Assembly: GCA_024102815.1 (NCBI GenBank)
Contig: JAGFJJ010000059.1
Location: 87,274 to 151,273 of the forward strand
Direction of reading: 5' to 3'
Origin: Phycisphaerae bacterium
GTDB lineage: Bacteria; Planctomycetota; Phycisphaerae; UBA1845
Length of the DNA stretch: 64,000 nucleotides
Under the pieces are notes generated by a model that ran no database searches, was not told the origin of the DNA, and worked only from the letters and a program-made list of their open reading frames with translations. The position numbers and the translations under genes are program-made. Shown here piece by piece: positions 53,511 through 62,618 of the stretch. The stretch's first letter is position 1; each line of letters starts with the position of its first letter.

Positions 53511-54305
53511 CTAGTTGCCGGACGCATCCGACTTCGACGCGCCGTCGGAATCAGCGCTGTCGCCTTCACCCTTCTTGGTCTTTGCCGGTTCTGGAAAAAC
53601 GAAGTCGACCATGCCCTTTCCGGCCTTTTCGACAACGACCCACGTGGATTGTCCTCCGAATACCTCGTGCCACGCGTCGACCAGATACGTGCCCGGGCGA
53701 AGCCCGACCATGGTGAAGGAGCCATCGGACTTGGTCACGTCATGGAACGGCTGGTCGAATACGCTGACGAATGCCGTCAGGTTGGGGTGCTCCGCGTTCA
53801 CCAGTTGAATCGGCGCTTCCGCCTTGAAGGTCAGGACCACGTCCTTGCCGCCCGCCTCCTTGCCCGGAAGTTCAATTTCTGTCGCCTCATTCACGGAAGC
53901 CAGGATCCGGATCTTATGCGTCTGGTTGTCCATGTTGACCAACCGCAACGGCTGGCCTTCGTTCAGATCGACAACATGAGGCACGAATCGGCAATCCTGG
54001 ATGGTCATCCGAACCTCATCCTTGGGTAGGAAAAAGACCGTTCGTCCCAGTCCCTGCCGAACCGATACGACGACGTTACGGAGCGTCGGCGGCTTCGTCG
54101 GATTGACGAAGACATCCTCCTTGACGGCCGCTCCCTCACCGCATCCCTTGTCGGATGTGGCTGAGACGAATTCTCTCGGGTACTGCGACGGGTCGCCGGC
54201 AAAAATCGCTTTTCCTTCGATCGAAGAAGCCTGGGCCCAAACCACCTGCCCGGCGCCGGACAGCATCATGCCGAATATTGCAACGACAATGGCACCGCGA
54301 GTCAT
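53511..54305 (-). CDS. Exported cupredoxin-like / carboxypeptidase-regulatory-like protein
   Basis: 264 residues from ATG 54305 after CAGGAG. The signal peptide runs about residues 1-23, ending VVWAQA. Residues about 25-160 form a plastocyanin-like beta-sandwich (VEGKAIFAGDP-type start, IQDCRFVPHVVDLNEGQPLR, NMDNQTHKIRI). The blue-copper Cys-His-Met set is not complete at the expected end. Residues about 165-245 resemble a carboxypeptidase regulatory-like beta-sandwich (SVFDQPFHDVTKSDGSFTMV, LRPGTYLVDAWHE). The tail is a Lys/Asp/Ser-rich stretch. It is upstream of ctaA on the same strand and may serve the respiratory chain; copper binding is unproven. Confidence 0.78.
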   Translation of the reverse strand: MTRGAIVVAIFGMMLSGAGQVVWAQASSIEGKAIFAGDPSQYPREFVSATSDKGCGEGAAVKEDVFVNPTKPPTLRNVVVSVRQGLGRTVFFLPKDEVRMTIQDCRFVPHVVDLNEGQPLRLVNMDNQTHKIRILASVNEATEIELPGKEAGGKDVVLTFKAEAPIQLVNAEHPNLTAFVSVFDQPFHDVTKSDGSFTMVGLRPGTYLVDAWHEVFGGQSTWVVVEKAGKGMVDFVFPEPAKTKKGEGDSADSDGASKSDASGN

Positions 54306-54437
54306 TGATCCATACTCCTGGGGCGGAACACTTCTGCTGAAAGCGTGTTTTTCTACGGAATCGTCTGGCCTTCGGCAAGTCGATCCGGCGGGCCGGAAGC
54401 TCAAACACCGCGTTTTGCGCTGCGAGTTACCTGCGGG

Positions 54438-54665
54438 TTACTCCGCGGCCTGCTCGATGCTGATCACTTCAACCGGGCACTCGATTGCTGCATCCGAAAT
54501 CGCCTGGCTGCGTGGCGCAAGGAACGCTTCCGAATGCGCTTCCGCGCGAATGACGCAACCGTCTTCCCGGACATCGAAAACATCCGGAGCAACAGACGCG
54601 CAGGCGTCGCAGACGATGCATCCGGTTTCAATCCAGACGCGGATGATTCGGGGCCCTGATGCCAA
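54438..54665 (-). CDS. Small [4Fe-4S] ferredoxin
   Basis: 75 residues from TTG 54665, which has CGGGAG eight bases upstream; a longer frame to 54767 (also TTG) adds a low-complexity Arg/Pro stretch. Seen: IRVWIETGCIVCDACASVAP with three Cys of a C-x2-C-x2-C set, and the distal Cys-Pro in AIECPVEVISIEQ. These are four ligands, enough for one [4Fe-4S] cluster as in monocluster bacterial ferredoxins. It is a soluble electron carrier; its partner is unknown. It lies 132 bases upstream of the cupredoxin-like gene on the same strand. Confidence 0.85.
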   Translation of the reverse strand: MASGPRIIRVWIETGCIVCDACASVAPDVFDVREDGCVIRAEAHSEAFLAPRSQAISDAAIECPVEVISIEQAAE

Positions 54666-54836
54666 AGCATGTTCTCCCGATGCGGGCACGGGCCTTCGCC
54701 TGTCGCGACCGGCCGGACCGGTGCTTGTGGTCGCTGACAGGTTTCCTTTGAGCAATCGGCGGATCAATTCGGCCCGAATCGATATCGAACGGGATTGTTC
54801 GAACTCCGGGGGGCGCCGTCAACCCGACCGGGGTTT

Positions 54837-55742
54837 TCAGAGGTTTCCTCCCTCTCGTCTGACGCCAAGCCGGAGGAAACAAGCTGCGCGGGGTACCGAC
54901 TCGAACACCGCCGGCAGCGTGCCTGCGTAGTCGCCGTCGACCTGCACGGGCACGTCAGAATCGGGTGAGGCGACCCGAACCCGGCGACCCTGGCGATAGA
55001 TAACCCCTCCCCGTCCGATGTGCCTGCGCAGTGAGGCCCGGGCGGCATGCCCGAGGAGCTCCAGCCGCCCGGTGCAAGGCATCACGCAGACGTCCAGTAG
55101 TCCATCGTCGAAGCGCGCCCGGGAGAGAATGTCCAATCCCGCCGCGTAGGTGCGAATGACACCCACGAGTGCGATACCTCGGCCGCGAAATACCGGCTTG
55201 CCGTCCACCTCGACTGAGAGCTCCGGAAAGCGATGTCCCCAGAACGTACGCCAGATCGGCCAGAAATAATCCTCTCGCGTGATGTGGCCGGTACGGATGC
55301 GCGACATGCGTACGACACACTCGGCGTCAAACCCGACGCCGGCGACCGCCAGGAATCGCCGCTCGTTCATCGTTCCGATGTCCACGGGAAAGGGCTCGCC
55401 GAACAGAAGGGTCATGGCGACATCATTGGGTTCAGCCGGCATCATGAGCTCATGCGCCAGTAGGTTTTCCGTTCCCGTGCGGAGCAGGAGCAAGGGGGAC
55501 GCGCACCCGTTCAGTCCGTTGATGACCTCGCAGGCGGTTCCGTCGCCGCCGACGACGAGAATTCCGTCACTCTGCCGTTGCAGGGTGGCCGCCAATTCCG
55601 TGGCATGGCCGCCGGAACGCGTTGTCTCGATGGCAAAGGTCCCTCCGTTGCGTTCGATAATGCGACCGACCTCGCGGACCACAGGAATCATATTCCTGCG
55701 CCCGGAAATGGGATTGAGGATGGCGGCGATCCGACGCGGCAT
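54837..55742 (-). CDS. Diacylglycerol/sphingosine-kinase family protein (DagK/YegS-like)
   Basis: 301 residues from ATG 55742; the open frame starts at 55793 but the family begins at MPRRIAAILNPISGRRN. Seen: the nucleotide-binding ILNPISGRRN, the signature GILVVGGDGTACEVINGL, LRTGTENLLAHEL, VGFDAECVVRM, and the C-terminal beta-sandwich with FDDGLLDVCV and PVQVDGDYAGTLP. Known reaction: ATP-dependent phosphorylation of a lipid head group. The exact lipid is unknown. No good Shine-Dalgarno sequence was seen, so the start is less certain. Confidence 0.9.
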   Translation of the reverse strand: MPRRIAAILNPISGRRNMIPVVREVGRIIERNGGTFAIETTRSGGHATELAATLQRQSDGILVVGGDGTACEVINGLNGCASPLLLLRTGTENLLAHELMMPAEPNDVAMTLLFGEPFPVDIGTMNERRFLAVAGVGFDAECVVRMSRIRTGHITREDYFWPIWRTFWGHRFPELSVEVDGKPVFRGRGIALVGVIRTYAAGLDILSRARFDDGLLDVCVMPCTGRLELLGHAARASLRRHIGRGGVIYRQGRRVRVASPDSDVPVQVDGDYAGTLPAVFESVPRAACFLRLGVRREGGNL

Positions 55743-55914
55743 AGGTAAAGCAATAACGGTTATCGGTGTACGGAGGTTCTCACCAAGCGGCAAACTTCCT
55801 CGCTATCAGGCAAATCCGACGGGTGTCCCGATCCGGCGATCCCCGATGACGCCGTTACGAGCCCGGATGGAAATAGCGTAGCCAACTGTATAAGATCGGC
55901 GAGGGTTTACCATC

Positions 55915-57186
55915 ATGGGGGTTGGGGTGATGAAATTCAGCTTTGCCAGGGTTGGCCTGTTTCTAGCCGTATTCGTTGCGCCCGCAATCGGACAGACTGC
56001 CGAGCTGCGTCCGGTCGGCAGTACGGGTCCGAGCGTAATCAACGGCAACGAAATACAGATTCCCACCGGCGGCGCCGGCGTCGAAGTGGAATTGCACATC
56101 CTCATGTACGGCTGGGACAGCGTCGTTCCCAACACGTTTCTTGGCACCGCCGGTGCGAAGATTGACGGTGACAACGGTTTCTCCAGCGGGTCGGGCACGC
56201 CCTTGCTGCCGATTGAGTTCGGCACTTCCACCGAGAGCCACGGCGGCTACATTGCGAGTCAGGTCTGTTTTTTCAGTGGGCGACCGGGCTGCCCGTCTCC
56301 AGGGACTCCTGCCAGCGGGGAGACTCCCTGCGTTGCGATCGACCCGGCCGATGGTCCCTGCGTGCCAAATCCGGCGTTCGTACTATACGCCAACTCCCCT
56401 ATCACGGCGGTGAATTTCAATATTGGTCTGTCATACGAGTTCGTGGCGGTGAGGTCCTCTCCACAAGGCGCGCTCGATGAGGGAACAAATCACTACCTCG
56501 GCACGTTGATCCTGGATATCCCGGAGGGCGCGGCCGGCACGTACACGATCGGCTTCGTTGAAGATCCGCTCTCGACCTACATGGCCGATGACGATGTCAA
56601 GGACATCCCCATCCAGACCTTCATTCCGGCTACGATCGTCGTAGGAGGGGGCAGCGATTGCTCGGCGGTCATCTCGAGCGACCCGCCGAATTGTGCCATT
56701 GATGCCCGGCAGCCACACCCAAGCAACAACCAGGTTGCCCTGCAGGGCTGGAACAGTATTCAGTTCGACTTTAACGCCGAATGCGACGTCTCCACCTTGT
56801 CGGCCGGAGATTTCTCGATCACATCCGGTTTGGCGATCTCCAGCGTCGGGGGTGCCGGCGCCGTGGCGACGGTCAATTTCTCTTCCATCATTCCCACGAA
56901 CGACTGGACCTGCGTCGGCTTCACGTCCAGTGGGGACGAGTTCTGCCTGGGGTTCCTTCCGGGCGACGTCAACGGAAGTCGCATGTCCAACGCATATGAC
57001 GTCATCGCCCTGATTGATGATCTGAATGACGTCAGCCCGCTTCCGGACTACGCCACGGATATCAATCGCTCGGGTGCGGCTGATGCAAGCGACGTGTCCA
57101 CGCTCGTCAGCCTTCTGGACGGCGTTGGCGCGTTCGATCCCTGGCTGGGCGAGAAGATCAGCCTTCCCTGTCCAAGTGCGCCGTAG
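55915..57186 (+). CDS. Secreted protein with C-terminal dockerin-like repeat pair
   Basis: 423 residues. The signal peptide (about 6-26) ends APAIGQ. The start is ATG 55915 (GAGGG upstream) or ATG 55930. The middle is beta-rich with paired Cys. Near residue 349 begins a dockerin-like unit, GDVNGSRMSNAYDVIALIDD, with a second at about 381 (DINRSGAADASDVSTLVSLL). Each has an Asp/Asn calcium loop and a helix, as in type I dockerins. In planctomycetes such tails occur on many secreted proteins without cellulosomes, so a surface-anchoring role is inferred. The body matches no family recognised here. Confidence 0.8.
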   Translation: MGVGVMKFSFARVGLFLAVFVAPAIGQTAELRPVGSTGPSVINGNEIQIPTGGAGVEVELHILMYGWDSVVPNTFLGTAGAKIDGDNGFSSGSGTPLLPIEFGTSTESHGGYIASQVCFFSGRPGCPSPGTPASGETPCVAIDPADGPCVPNPAFVLYANSPITAVNFNIGLSYEFVAVRSSPQGALDEGTNHYLGTLILDIPEGAAGTYTIGFVEDPLSTYMADDDVKDIPIQTFIPATIVVGGGSDCSAVISSDPPNCAIDARQPHPSNNQVALQGWNSIQFDFNAECDVSTLSAGDFSITSGLAISSVGGAGAVATVNFSSIIPTNDWTCVGFTSSGDEFCLGFLPGDVNGSRMSNAYDVIALIDDLNDVSPLPDYATDINRSGAADASDVSTLVSLLDGVGAFDPWLGEKISLPCPSAP

Positions 57187-57381
57187 GCGTCTGTAACGGA
57201 CAACTGAGCGGCCTCGGAATTCTCTCGGCACGAAACTTGCTGGGCGGAGTTTATTCTAGCGCGCTTTGCGACGGGCAACCCGCCGGTTATGACTTCCGCT
57301 GGGAGGTACGGCGTATCCCGGAGAACGCGGAAGAGCGCCTGCGCGGGTCGGTCGAGAACATTCCTTCAAGGAGAACCCAAG

Positions 57382-58569
57382 ATGGCCAAGCGGACCGTGG
57401 TGACCATGCCGGGAGACGGAATCGGCAAAGTGGTCCTTCCGGAAGCGCTGCGCGTGCTGGAGGCTGTGGGCTTCGAGGCGGACTATGTGCACGGCGACAT
57501 CGGCTGGGATTTCTGGTGCAAGGAAGGGAATGCGTTGCCCGACCGCACCATCGAGCTGCTCGAGCGGCACAAGTTCGGCCTGTTCGGGGCGATTACCTCC
57601 AAGCCGAAGAAGGCGGCTGCGGCGGAACTGTCGCCGGCGCTGCGCGACAAGGGCTACGACTACGCCAGTCCCATCGTGAAGATGCGGCAGCATTTCAACC
57701 TCGACATCTGCATCCGCCCCTGCCTTTCGTTTCCCGGCAACCCGCTGAATTTCATTCGACGAGACCAGTCCGGAAAGGGCTTCGAGGAGCCCAAGGTCGA
57801 CGCGGTGATCTTCCGGCAGAATACCGAAGGTCTCTACGTCGGCGTGGAGTGGACAAATCCGCCGGCGGAGGTTCGCAAGGCCCTGGAGCTTCATCCGCGA
57901 ATGAAGCCGTTCAAGAATGTTCCCGGCGAGGACCTGGCCGTCTCGACGCGGATCTTTACCCGCGCGGCCTGCCGTCGAATCGTCAACGAGGCCTTCGCGT
58001 ATGCCAAGAAATTCGGGTATCGCTCGGTGACGGTATGTGAGAAGCCCAATGTTATCCGCGAGACGTCGGGCATGATGTTGGCCGAGGCGCAGGCGGTTCA
58101 CTCGGATTACCCCGACATCCAGCTCTGGGACACGAACATCGACGCCCAGATGATGTGGCTCACCAAGAATCCGGAGGACTACGGCGTCATCGTGTCGGGC
58201 AACATGTTCGGCGACATCGTCTCCGATGGATTCGCGGGACTGGTGGGGGGGCTAGGCTTCGCGTGCAGCGCCAACCTCGGGCGCGAGGTGGCCGTATTCG
58301 AGCCCACGCACGGCTCGGCGCCAAAGTACGAGATGCTGAATCCGCCGATCGTCAATCCCATCGCCATGATCCTCAGCGCGTGCATGATGCTGGATCATCT
58401 GGGCGAGCAGCAGAAGTCGGACCGGATCCGCAAGGCGGTGGCGGCGGTCATCGCCGAAGGCAGAGTGCGCACGTACGACATGATGCGCCTTGCCGGTGGG
58501 GCCAAAGTCATCGGGCAGGGAGCGGCGGCGACCACGCAGATGACGGACGCGATTCTGAAAAAGCTGTAG
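57382..58569 (+). CDS. Isocitrate/isopropylmalate dehydrogenase family enzyme (IDH-like)
   Basis: 395-residue beta-decarboxylating dehydrogenase from ATG 57382 after AAGGAG; the open frame to 57289 is not used. Seen: TMPGDGIGKVVLPEALRVLE, LDICIRPCLSFPG, DAVIFRQNTEGLYVGVEW (catalytic Tyr), VCEKPNVIRETSG (catalytic Lys), SGNMFGDIVSDGFAGLVGGL (metal Asp residues) and FEPTHGSAPK. It aligns by eye best with E. coli-type isocitrate dehydrogenase. Ser96, Arg102 and Arg112 match Ser113, Arg119 and Arg129, but Ile98 replaces the isocitrate-contacting Asn115. The substrate may therefore be isocitrate or a substituted isocitrate. It is the first gene of the tricarboxylate cluster. Confidence 0.93.
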   Translation: MAKRTVVTMPGDGIGKVVLPEALRVLEAVGFEADYVHGDIGWDFWCKEGNALPDRTIELLERHKFGLFGAITSKPKKAAAAELSPALRDKGYDYASPIVKMRQHFNLDICIRPCLSFPGNPLNFIRRDQSGKGFEEPKVDAVIFRQNTEGLYVGVEWTNPPAEVRKALELHPRMKPFKNVPGEDLAVSTRIFTRAACRRIVNEAFAYAKKFGYRSVTVCEKPNVIRETSGMMLAEAQAVHSDYPDIQLWDTNIDAQMMWLTKNPEDYGVIVSGNMFGDIVSDGFAGLVGGLGFACSANLGREVAVFEPTHGSAPKYEMLNPPIVNPIAMILSACMMLDHLGEQQKSDRIRKAVAAVIAEGRVRTYDMMRLAGGAKVIGQGAAATTQMTDAILKKL

Positions 58570-58616
58570 AAGCCTCAGAACAAATAACTGAGTACAACGG
58601 TCGGAGAGTCAGCTTT

Positions 58617-60593
58617 ATGGCACAGACGCTGATTGAGAAGATTGCCCAGCGCTACGCGGTCGGACTTGAAGCGGGGCACGAAGTTCATGCCGGCGACTTC
58701 CTTTCCGTCAAACCCGCCCACATCATGACGCATGACAACACCTCGGCCGTGATTCCCAAGTTCGAGAGCATGGGGGCGAAGGGCGTTTTCGACCGCACCC
58801 AGCCGGTTTTCGCCATCGACCACGACATCCAGAACCACAGCGAGGAGAACCTCCGCAAGTATGCGGATATCGAGGCGTTTGCGAAGCGTCACGGGATCGC
58901 GTTTTACCCGGCCGGTCGCGGTATCGGACATCAAGTAATGGTGGAGGAGGGCTTTGCGCTTCCGGGGATGTTCGTCGTCGGTTCGGACTCGCACTCCAAT
59001 CTGTACGGAGCGATGGCGGCACTGGGAACGCCCGTGGTTCGAACGGATGCGGCGGCGATTTGGGCGACCGGACGAACGTGGTGGCAGGTGCCGGACATCG
59101 TCAAGGTGGAGTTGACCGGCCGATTGCGTCCCGGGGTCTCGGGCAAGGATGTTATCATCACCCTCTGCGGCGTGTTCAATCAGGACGACGTGCTCAACTG
59201 CTGCGTGGAGTTCACCGGTCCCGGGGTGGCGCACCTGCGCATGGATGAACGTCTGGCCATCGCCAACATGACCACCGAGTGGGGGGCACTGGCCGGCGTC
59301 TTCCCGTACGACAAGACGACGCGCGATTACTTGACGTCGCGCTACGAAGTAATGCAGGCTCGAGGCGACCAACATCCGCGGATCACGCCGGAGCTCATCG
59401 AACGCATCGAGTCCGAACTCCCGGAGGCTGACGCAGATGCGTTTTATGCCAAGGTCTTAACACTGGATCTTGGTGCGGTTGTTCCCTTCGTTGCCGGCCC
59501 GAATGAAGTAAAGACCATCGCGCCGCTGCCGGAAATCCAGAGAAAGAACGTCAAGGTCGACAAGGCCTACTTGTTGAGCTGCGTCAACGGGCGCCTCGCC
59601 GATTTCGTTGAGGCAGCGATGATCGTGGACGGCCATCACATCGCGCCGCATGTCAAGTTCTACATCGCTGCGGCGTCGAGCGAAGTCGAAGAGGAAGCCA
59701 AGCGGCTGGGCCATTGGCAGACGCTGGTGGATGCGGGGGCGATTGCCCTGCCGCCCGGTTGCGGTCCATGCATCGGGCTGGGAGAGGGTGTGCTGGCGGA
59801 TGGCGAGGTGGGCATCTCCGCCACGAACCGCAACTTCAAGGGCCGGATGGGATCGCCGAAGTCGCAGGTCTATCTGGCCAGTCCCGCGGTTGTGGCGGCA
59901 TCGGCGGTGGAAGGGCGCATTTCCGCACCGGGCGAGTTGGGCGGGGACGGATCGGTCGAGGAGCTTCGCAAGCAGTGCCGGGTGCGTGTTGCGACAGAGC
60001 CGGCGCAAAGCACGACTTCCGTGAAGATCATCGAGGGATTCCCGAAATCGATGGAAGGCGAGCTGCTCTGGATTCCCAAGGACAACCTCAATACCGACGG
60101 TATCTACGGCAAGGACTACACCTACAAGGAAGGAATGTCACCAGACGAGATGGGTGCGGTGGCCATGCTCAACTACGACCCCGAGTTCCAGAAGATTGCC
60201 CGCAAGAGCGACATCATGGTCGGGGGGTTCAACTTCGGCTCCGGCTCCTCGCGCGAGCAGGCGGCGACGGCATTGAAGTTCCGCGGAATCCAGATGCTCA
60301 TCGCCGGGTCGTATTCGCAGACCTACAAGCGCAACGCGTTCAACAACGGGTACGTGGTCATCGAGTGCCCGCAACTCGTCGAGGATCTGAAGAAGGCGTT
60401 CGCAACGAACAAGGCGTTGACGATCCGCACGAGTTGGTCGGCCAAGGTGGATTTCCAGGCGTCGAGGCTGGAGATTGCTAATTCGGATGGGGCGAACAAT
60501 ACGTACAGCTTCTCCCCGCTGGGCGAAGTGGCCCAGGAACTGGTCGTGCAAGGCGGATTCGAAGAGGTGATTCGGCGGCAGATTCAGCAGTAG
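58617..60593 (+). CDS. Aconitase-family hydratase, large and small domains fused
   Basis: 658 residues from ATG 58617 (GGAG upstream); the open frame to 58155 lies inside the previous gene. [4Fe-4S] ligands: Cys322 in LLSCVNGR and Cys382/Cys385 in PPGCGPCIGL. Substrate loops: IMTHDNTSAVIPKF, FVVGSDSHSNLYGAMAALGT, ISATNRNFKGRMGSP. The C-terminal swivel domain (about 475-630) includes LNTDGIYGKDY and FGSGSSREQAATALKFRGIQ. The common SCTNGR is SCVNGR here. It is 47 bases after the IDH-like gene. Known reaction: dehydration/rehydration of citrate-type acids; homologues also act on homocitrate or methylcitrate, so substrate choice is open. Confidence 0.92.
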   Translation: MAQTLIEKIAQRYAVGLEAGHEVHAGDFLSVKPAHIMTHDNTSAVIPKFESMGAKGVFDRTQPVFAIDHDIQNHSEENLRKYADIEAFAKRHGIAFYPAGRGIGHQVMVEEGFALPGMFVVGSDSHSNLYGAMAALGTPVVRTDAAAIWATGRTWWQVPDIVKVELTGRLRPGVSGKDVIITLCGVFNQDDVLNCCVEFTGPGVAHLRMDERLAIANMTTEWGALAGVFPYDKTTRDYLTSRYEVMQARGDQHPRITPELIERIESELPEADADAFYAKVLTLDLGAVVPFVAGPNEVKTIAPLPEIQRKNVKVDKAYLLSCVNGRLADFVEAAMIVDGHHIAPHVKFYIAAASSEVEEEAKRLGHWQTLVDAGAIALPPGCGPCIGLGEGVLADGEVGISATNRNFKGRMGSPKSQVYLASPAVVAASAVEGRISAPGELGGDGSVEELRKQCRVRVATEPAQSTTSVKIIEGFPKSMEGELLWIPKDNLNTDGIYGKDYTYKEGMSPDEMGAVAMLNYDPEFQKIARKSDIMVGGFNFGSGSSREQAATALKFRGIQMLIAGSYSQTYKRNAFNNGYVVIECPQLVEDLKKAFATNKALTIRTSWSAKVDFQASRLEIANSDGANNTYSFSPLGEVAQELVVQGGFEEVIRRQIQQ

Positions 60594-60644
60594 CGGGCGC
60601 GGTTCCCTTGCTGGGCCTCCCGCATTCTCATCGAAGAGGTGAAC

Positions 60645-61196
60645 ATGCGTCAGGAAATTGAAAGGCTGCTTCCCGAGATCAACGAGATTCACGATCCGGA
60701 GCTGCGCGGTAAGGTGCTGGCCGTGTGGGAGGACGCCATCACCGCGGGCGGCTGGAAACCCGCGGAGCTGGAGAAGATTCCCTTCACGTTGCTGGCCGGC
60801 GATATCAAGATGAACTTCATCGAGCACGTCCGCTCCTGTGTGCGCATGTGCCTGGTTGTCGAGGTGGTGCTCAACGAAATGTGGGGTACGCGCGTGCCGA
60901 TCCACCACGACCACCTCGTGGCCGGGGCGCTGCTGGCGGACGTGGGCAAACCGATCGAGTATGTCCGCAAGGACGGCAAGCCGGCCAAGGGGCACCGGGG
61001 TGACATGCTGCGGCATCCCTTCAGCGGCGTGGGCATGTGCTGGAAGCACGGCCTGCCGGATGAAGTCATGCACATCGTCGCCACGCACTCCAAGGAAGGC
61101 GATCACGTGCAGCGGACGATCGAGTCCATCATCTTCCATCACGCGGATTTCATCGATTTCGATATCGCCTGCGCCCTGGGCAAGAGAGGAAAGTAG
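60645..61196 (+). CDS. HD-superfamily-like protein with altered HD doublet
   Basis: 183 residues from ATG 60645, with AAGAGG five bases before it; GTG 60639 is also open. Typical HD elements are present: a first His in NFIEHVRSCVR, HHDHLVAGALLADVGKP (the usual L-H-D-x-G-K reads L-A-D-V-G-K), HPFSGVGMCWKHGLP, VMHIVATHSKEG and the last Asp in FHHADFIDF. The missing His of the doublet would weaken the classic metal site, although several extra His residues are conserved-looking. It sits between the aconitase and MmgE/PrpD genes, with a single base before the latter's ATG, so it is part of the operon. Role unknown. Confidence 0.8.
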   Translation: MRQEIERLLPEINEIHDPELRGKVLAVWEDAITAGGWKPAELEKIPFTLLAGDIKMNFIEHVRSCVRMCLVVEVVLNEMWGTRVPIHHDHLVAGALLADVGKPIEYVRKDGKPAKGHRGDMLRHPFSGVGMCWKHGLPDEVMHIVATHSKEGDHVQRTIESIIFHHADFIDFDIACALGKRGK

Positions 61197-61197
61197 C

Positions 61198-62571
61198 ATG
61201 CCGACCATTACCGAGACCATCGCACGCTGGGCGACTTCGCTTCGATACGAGGACATCCCGCCGGATGCGGTCAACGCGGCCAAGCGCTTCCTGTACGACA
61301 CGATCGGCTGCGGGCTGGGCGGGTTTCAGACGCACGACGTCAAGATTTTCCTTGATTACCTGCGGGAGATGAAAGGGAGCGGGCCGTGTACCGTCATCGG
61401 CGCCGGGGATCGCATGAACCCAGTTGATGCTGCCATGGTCAACGCCCTGATGATCCGTGCGATGGACTACAATGACATCTATTGGAAGCAGGATCCGTCC
61501 CATCCCTCAGACCTGCTTTCCGCGCCGCTGGCCCTGGCGGAGCGGGCGAGACTCGGCGGCAAGGACCTGATTGTCGGCATCATTCTCGCCTACGAAATGG
61601 GCATGCGTGTGTGTCACATCGCCGTGCCCGGCATCCGCGAGCGTGGCTGGCATCACGCGACGTTGATGGGTTATTGCGCTCCGGTCGTCGCGGGACGCAT
61701 GCTGGGGCTCTCCTGGGAGCAAATGCAGCATGCCATCGGCATTGCCAGCGTGCGTACGTTCACCCTGGGTTGCGCCGTCGCGGGCAAGCTCACCATGATG
61801 AAGAACACGGTGAGCCCGATGGCCACGCGGGCGGGCGTGGAAGCGGCGCTGCTCGCCCAGAAGGGCTACACAGGTCCGGAAGGCGTCATCGAGGGCAAGG
61901 AGGGCATGACTCACTGCCTCGGCAAGGAGTGGGACATGAGCTGGATTACCGACCAGCTTGGCCAGCGCTTCATGATCGGCGATTGCGGCATGAAGTCCTA
62001 TCCGATCGAGGCGCTCATGCACTCGCCCGTTTCGGCTACGCTGCACATCATGCACGAGCATCACCTGAAGGCCGAGAACGTGGAGAACGTTCTGATCGAG
62101 AGCATCGCCCGCGCGGCCGACATCCTGTCCGATCCCGCGAAGTACGATCCGCAGAGCAAGGAGTCGGCCGATCACAGTCTGCCGTATTGCATCGCCGCGG
62201 CGGTCGCAGAGGGCCGGGTCACCCCGCTGGAATTCAAGGAGAACAAGCTCTGGGACCAGCGTCTGCGGGCGCAGATGAAAAAGGTCAAGGTCGTAGCCAA
62301 CGCGGAGTTCGAGAAGGCGTTCCCGGCGAAGCAATGCACGCGCGTGACCATTACAACCGTGGACGGCAAGAAACACGTTCATCAGTTGGACGTTCCCAAG
62401 GGTGATCCGCGTGATCCGATGACCGACGATGAGCTCAAGGTGAAGTTCGACGCCCTGGCGGAGCCGGTGATGTCCGCGGCGCGACGTGATGCGCTCCGCA
62501 AAGCGATCTTCTCGCTGGAAAATCTGGCGAACGTCGGCGAGTTGATGAAACTGACAGTGTCAGACAAATGA
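61198..62571 (+). CDS. MmgE/PrpD family dehydratase
   Basis: 457 residues from ATG 61198, one base after the HD gene stop, with GAGGAAAG upstream. The longer frame to 60838 lies inside the HD gene. Seen: VNAAKRFLYDTIGCGLGGFQ, the active-site region AMDYNDIYWKQDPSHPSDLL (residues about 88-107), LILAYEMGMRV-like helices, KNTVSPMATRAGVEAALLAQ, GPEGVIEGKEGMTHCL and GMKSYPIEALMHSPV. Known members dehydrate 2-methylcitrate, decarboxylate cis-aconitate or epimerise iminodisuccinate. Here, next to aconitase, it suggests a dehydration step that aconitase then rehydrates. No PrpB or PrpC is nearby. Confidence 0.92.
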   Translation: MPTITETIARWATSLRYEDIPPDAVNAAKRFLYDTIGCGLGGFQTHDVKIFLDYLREMKGSGPCTVIGAGDRMNPVDAAMVNALMIRAMDYNDIYWKQDPSHPSDLLSAPLALAERARLGGKDLIVGIILAYEMGMRVCHIAVPGIRERGWHHATLMGYCAPVVAGRMLGLSWEQMQHAIGIASVRTFTLGCAVAGKLTMMKNTVSPMATRAGVEAALLAQKGYTGPEGVIEGKEGMTHCLGKEWDMSWITDQLGQRFMIGDCGMKSYPIEALMHSPVSATLHIMHEHHLKAENVENVLIESIARAADILSDPAKYDPQSKESADHSLPYCIAAAVAEGRVTPLEFKENKLWDQRLRAQMKKVKVVANAEFEKAFPAKQCTRVTITTVDGKKHVHQLDVPKGDPRDPMTDDELKVKFDALAEPVMSAARRDALRKAIFSLENLANVGELMKLTVSDK

Positions 62572-62618
62572 GAAAAGCCAACAGGCGACAGGCAATAGGA
62601 AAGAGGTGCACGTAGGCT

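Noticed and set aside
58155..58616. Upstream extension of the aconitase frame
   Set aside because: It lies wholly within the IDH-like gene in another frame; the family N-terminus and a ribosome site mark ATG 58617.
60138..61301. A 387-codon minus-strand frame across the aconitase end and HD gene
   Set aside because: Shadow of strongly supported plus-strand genes; no family-like motif.
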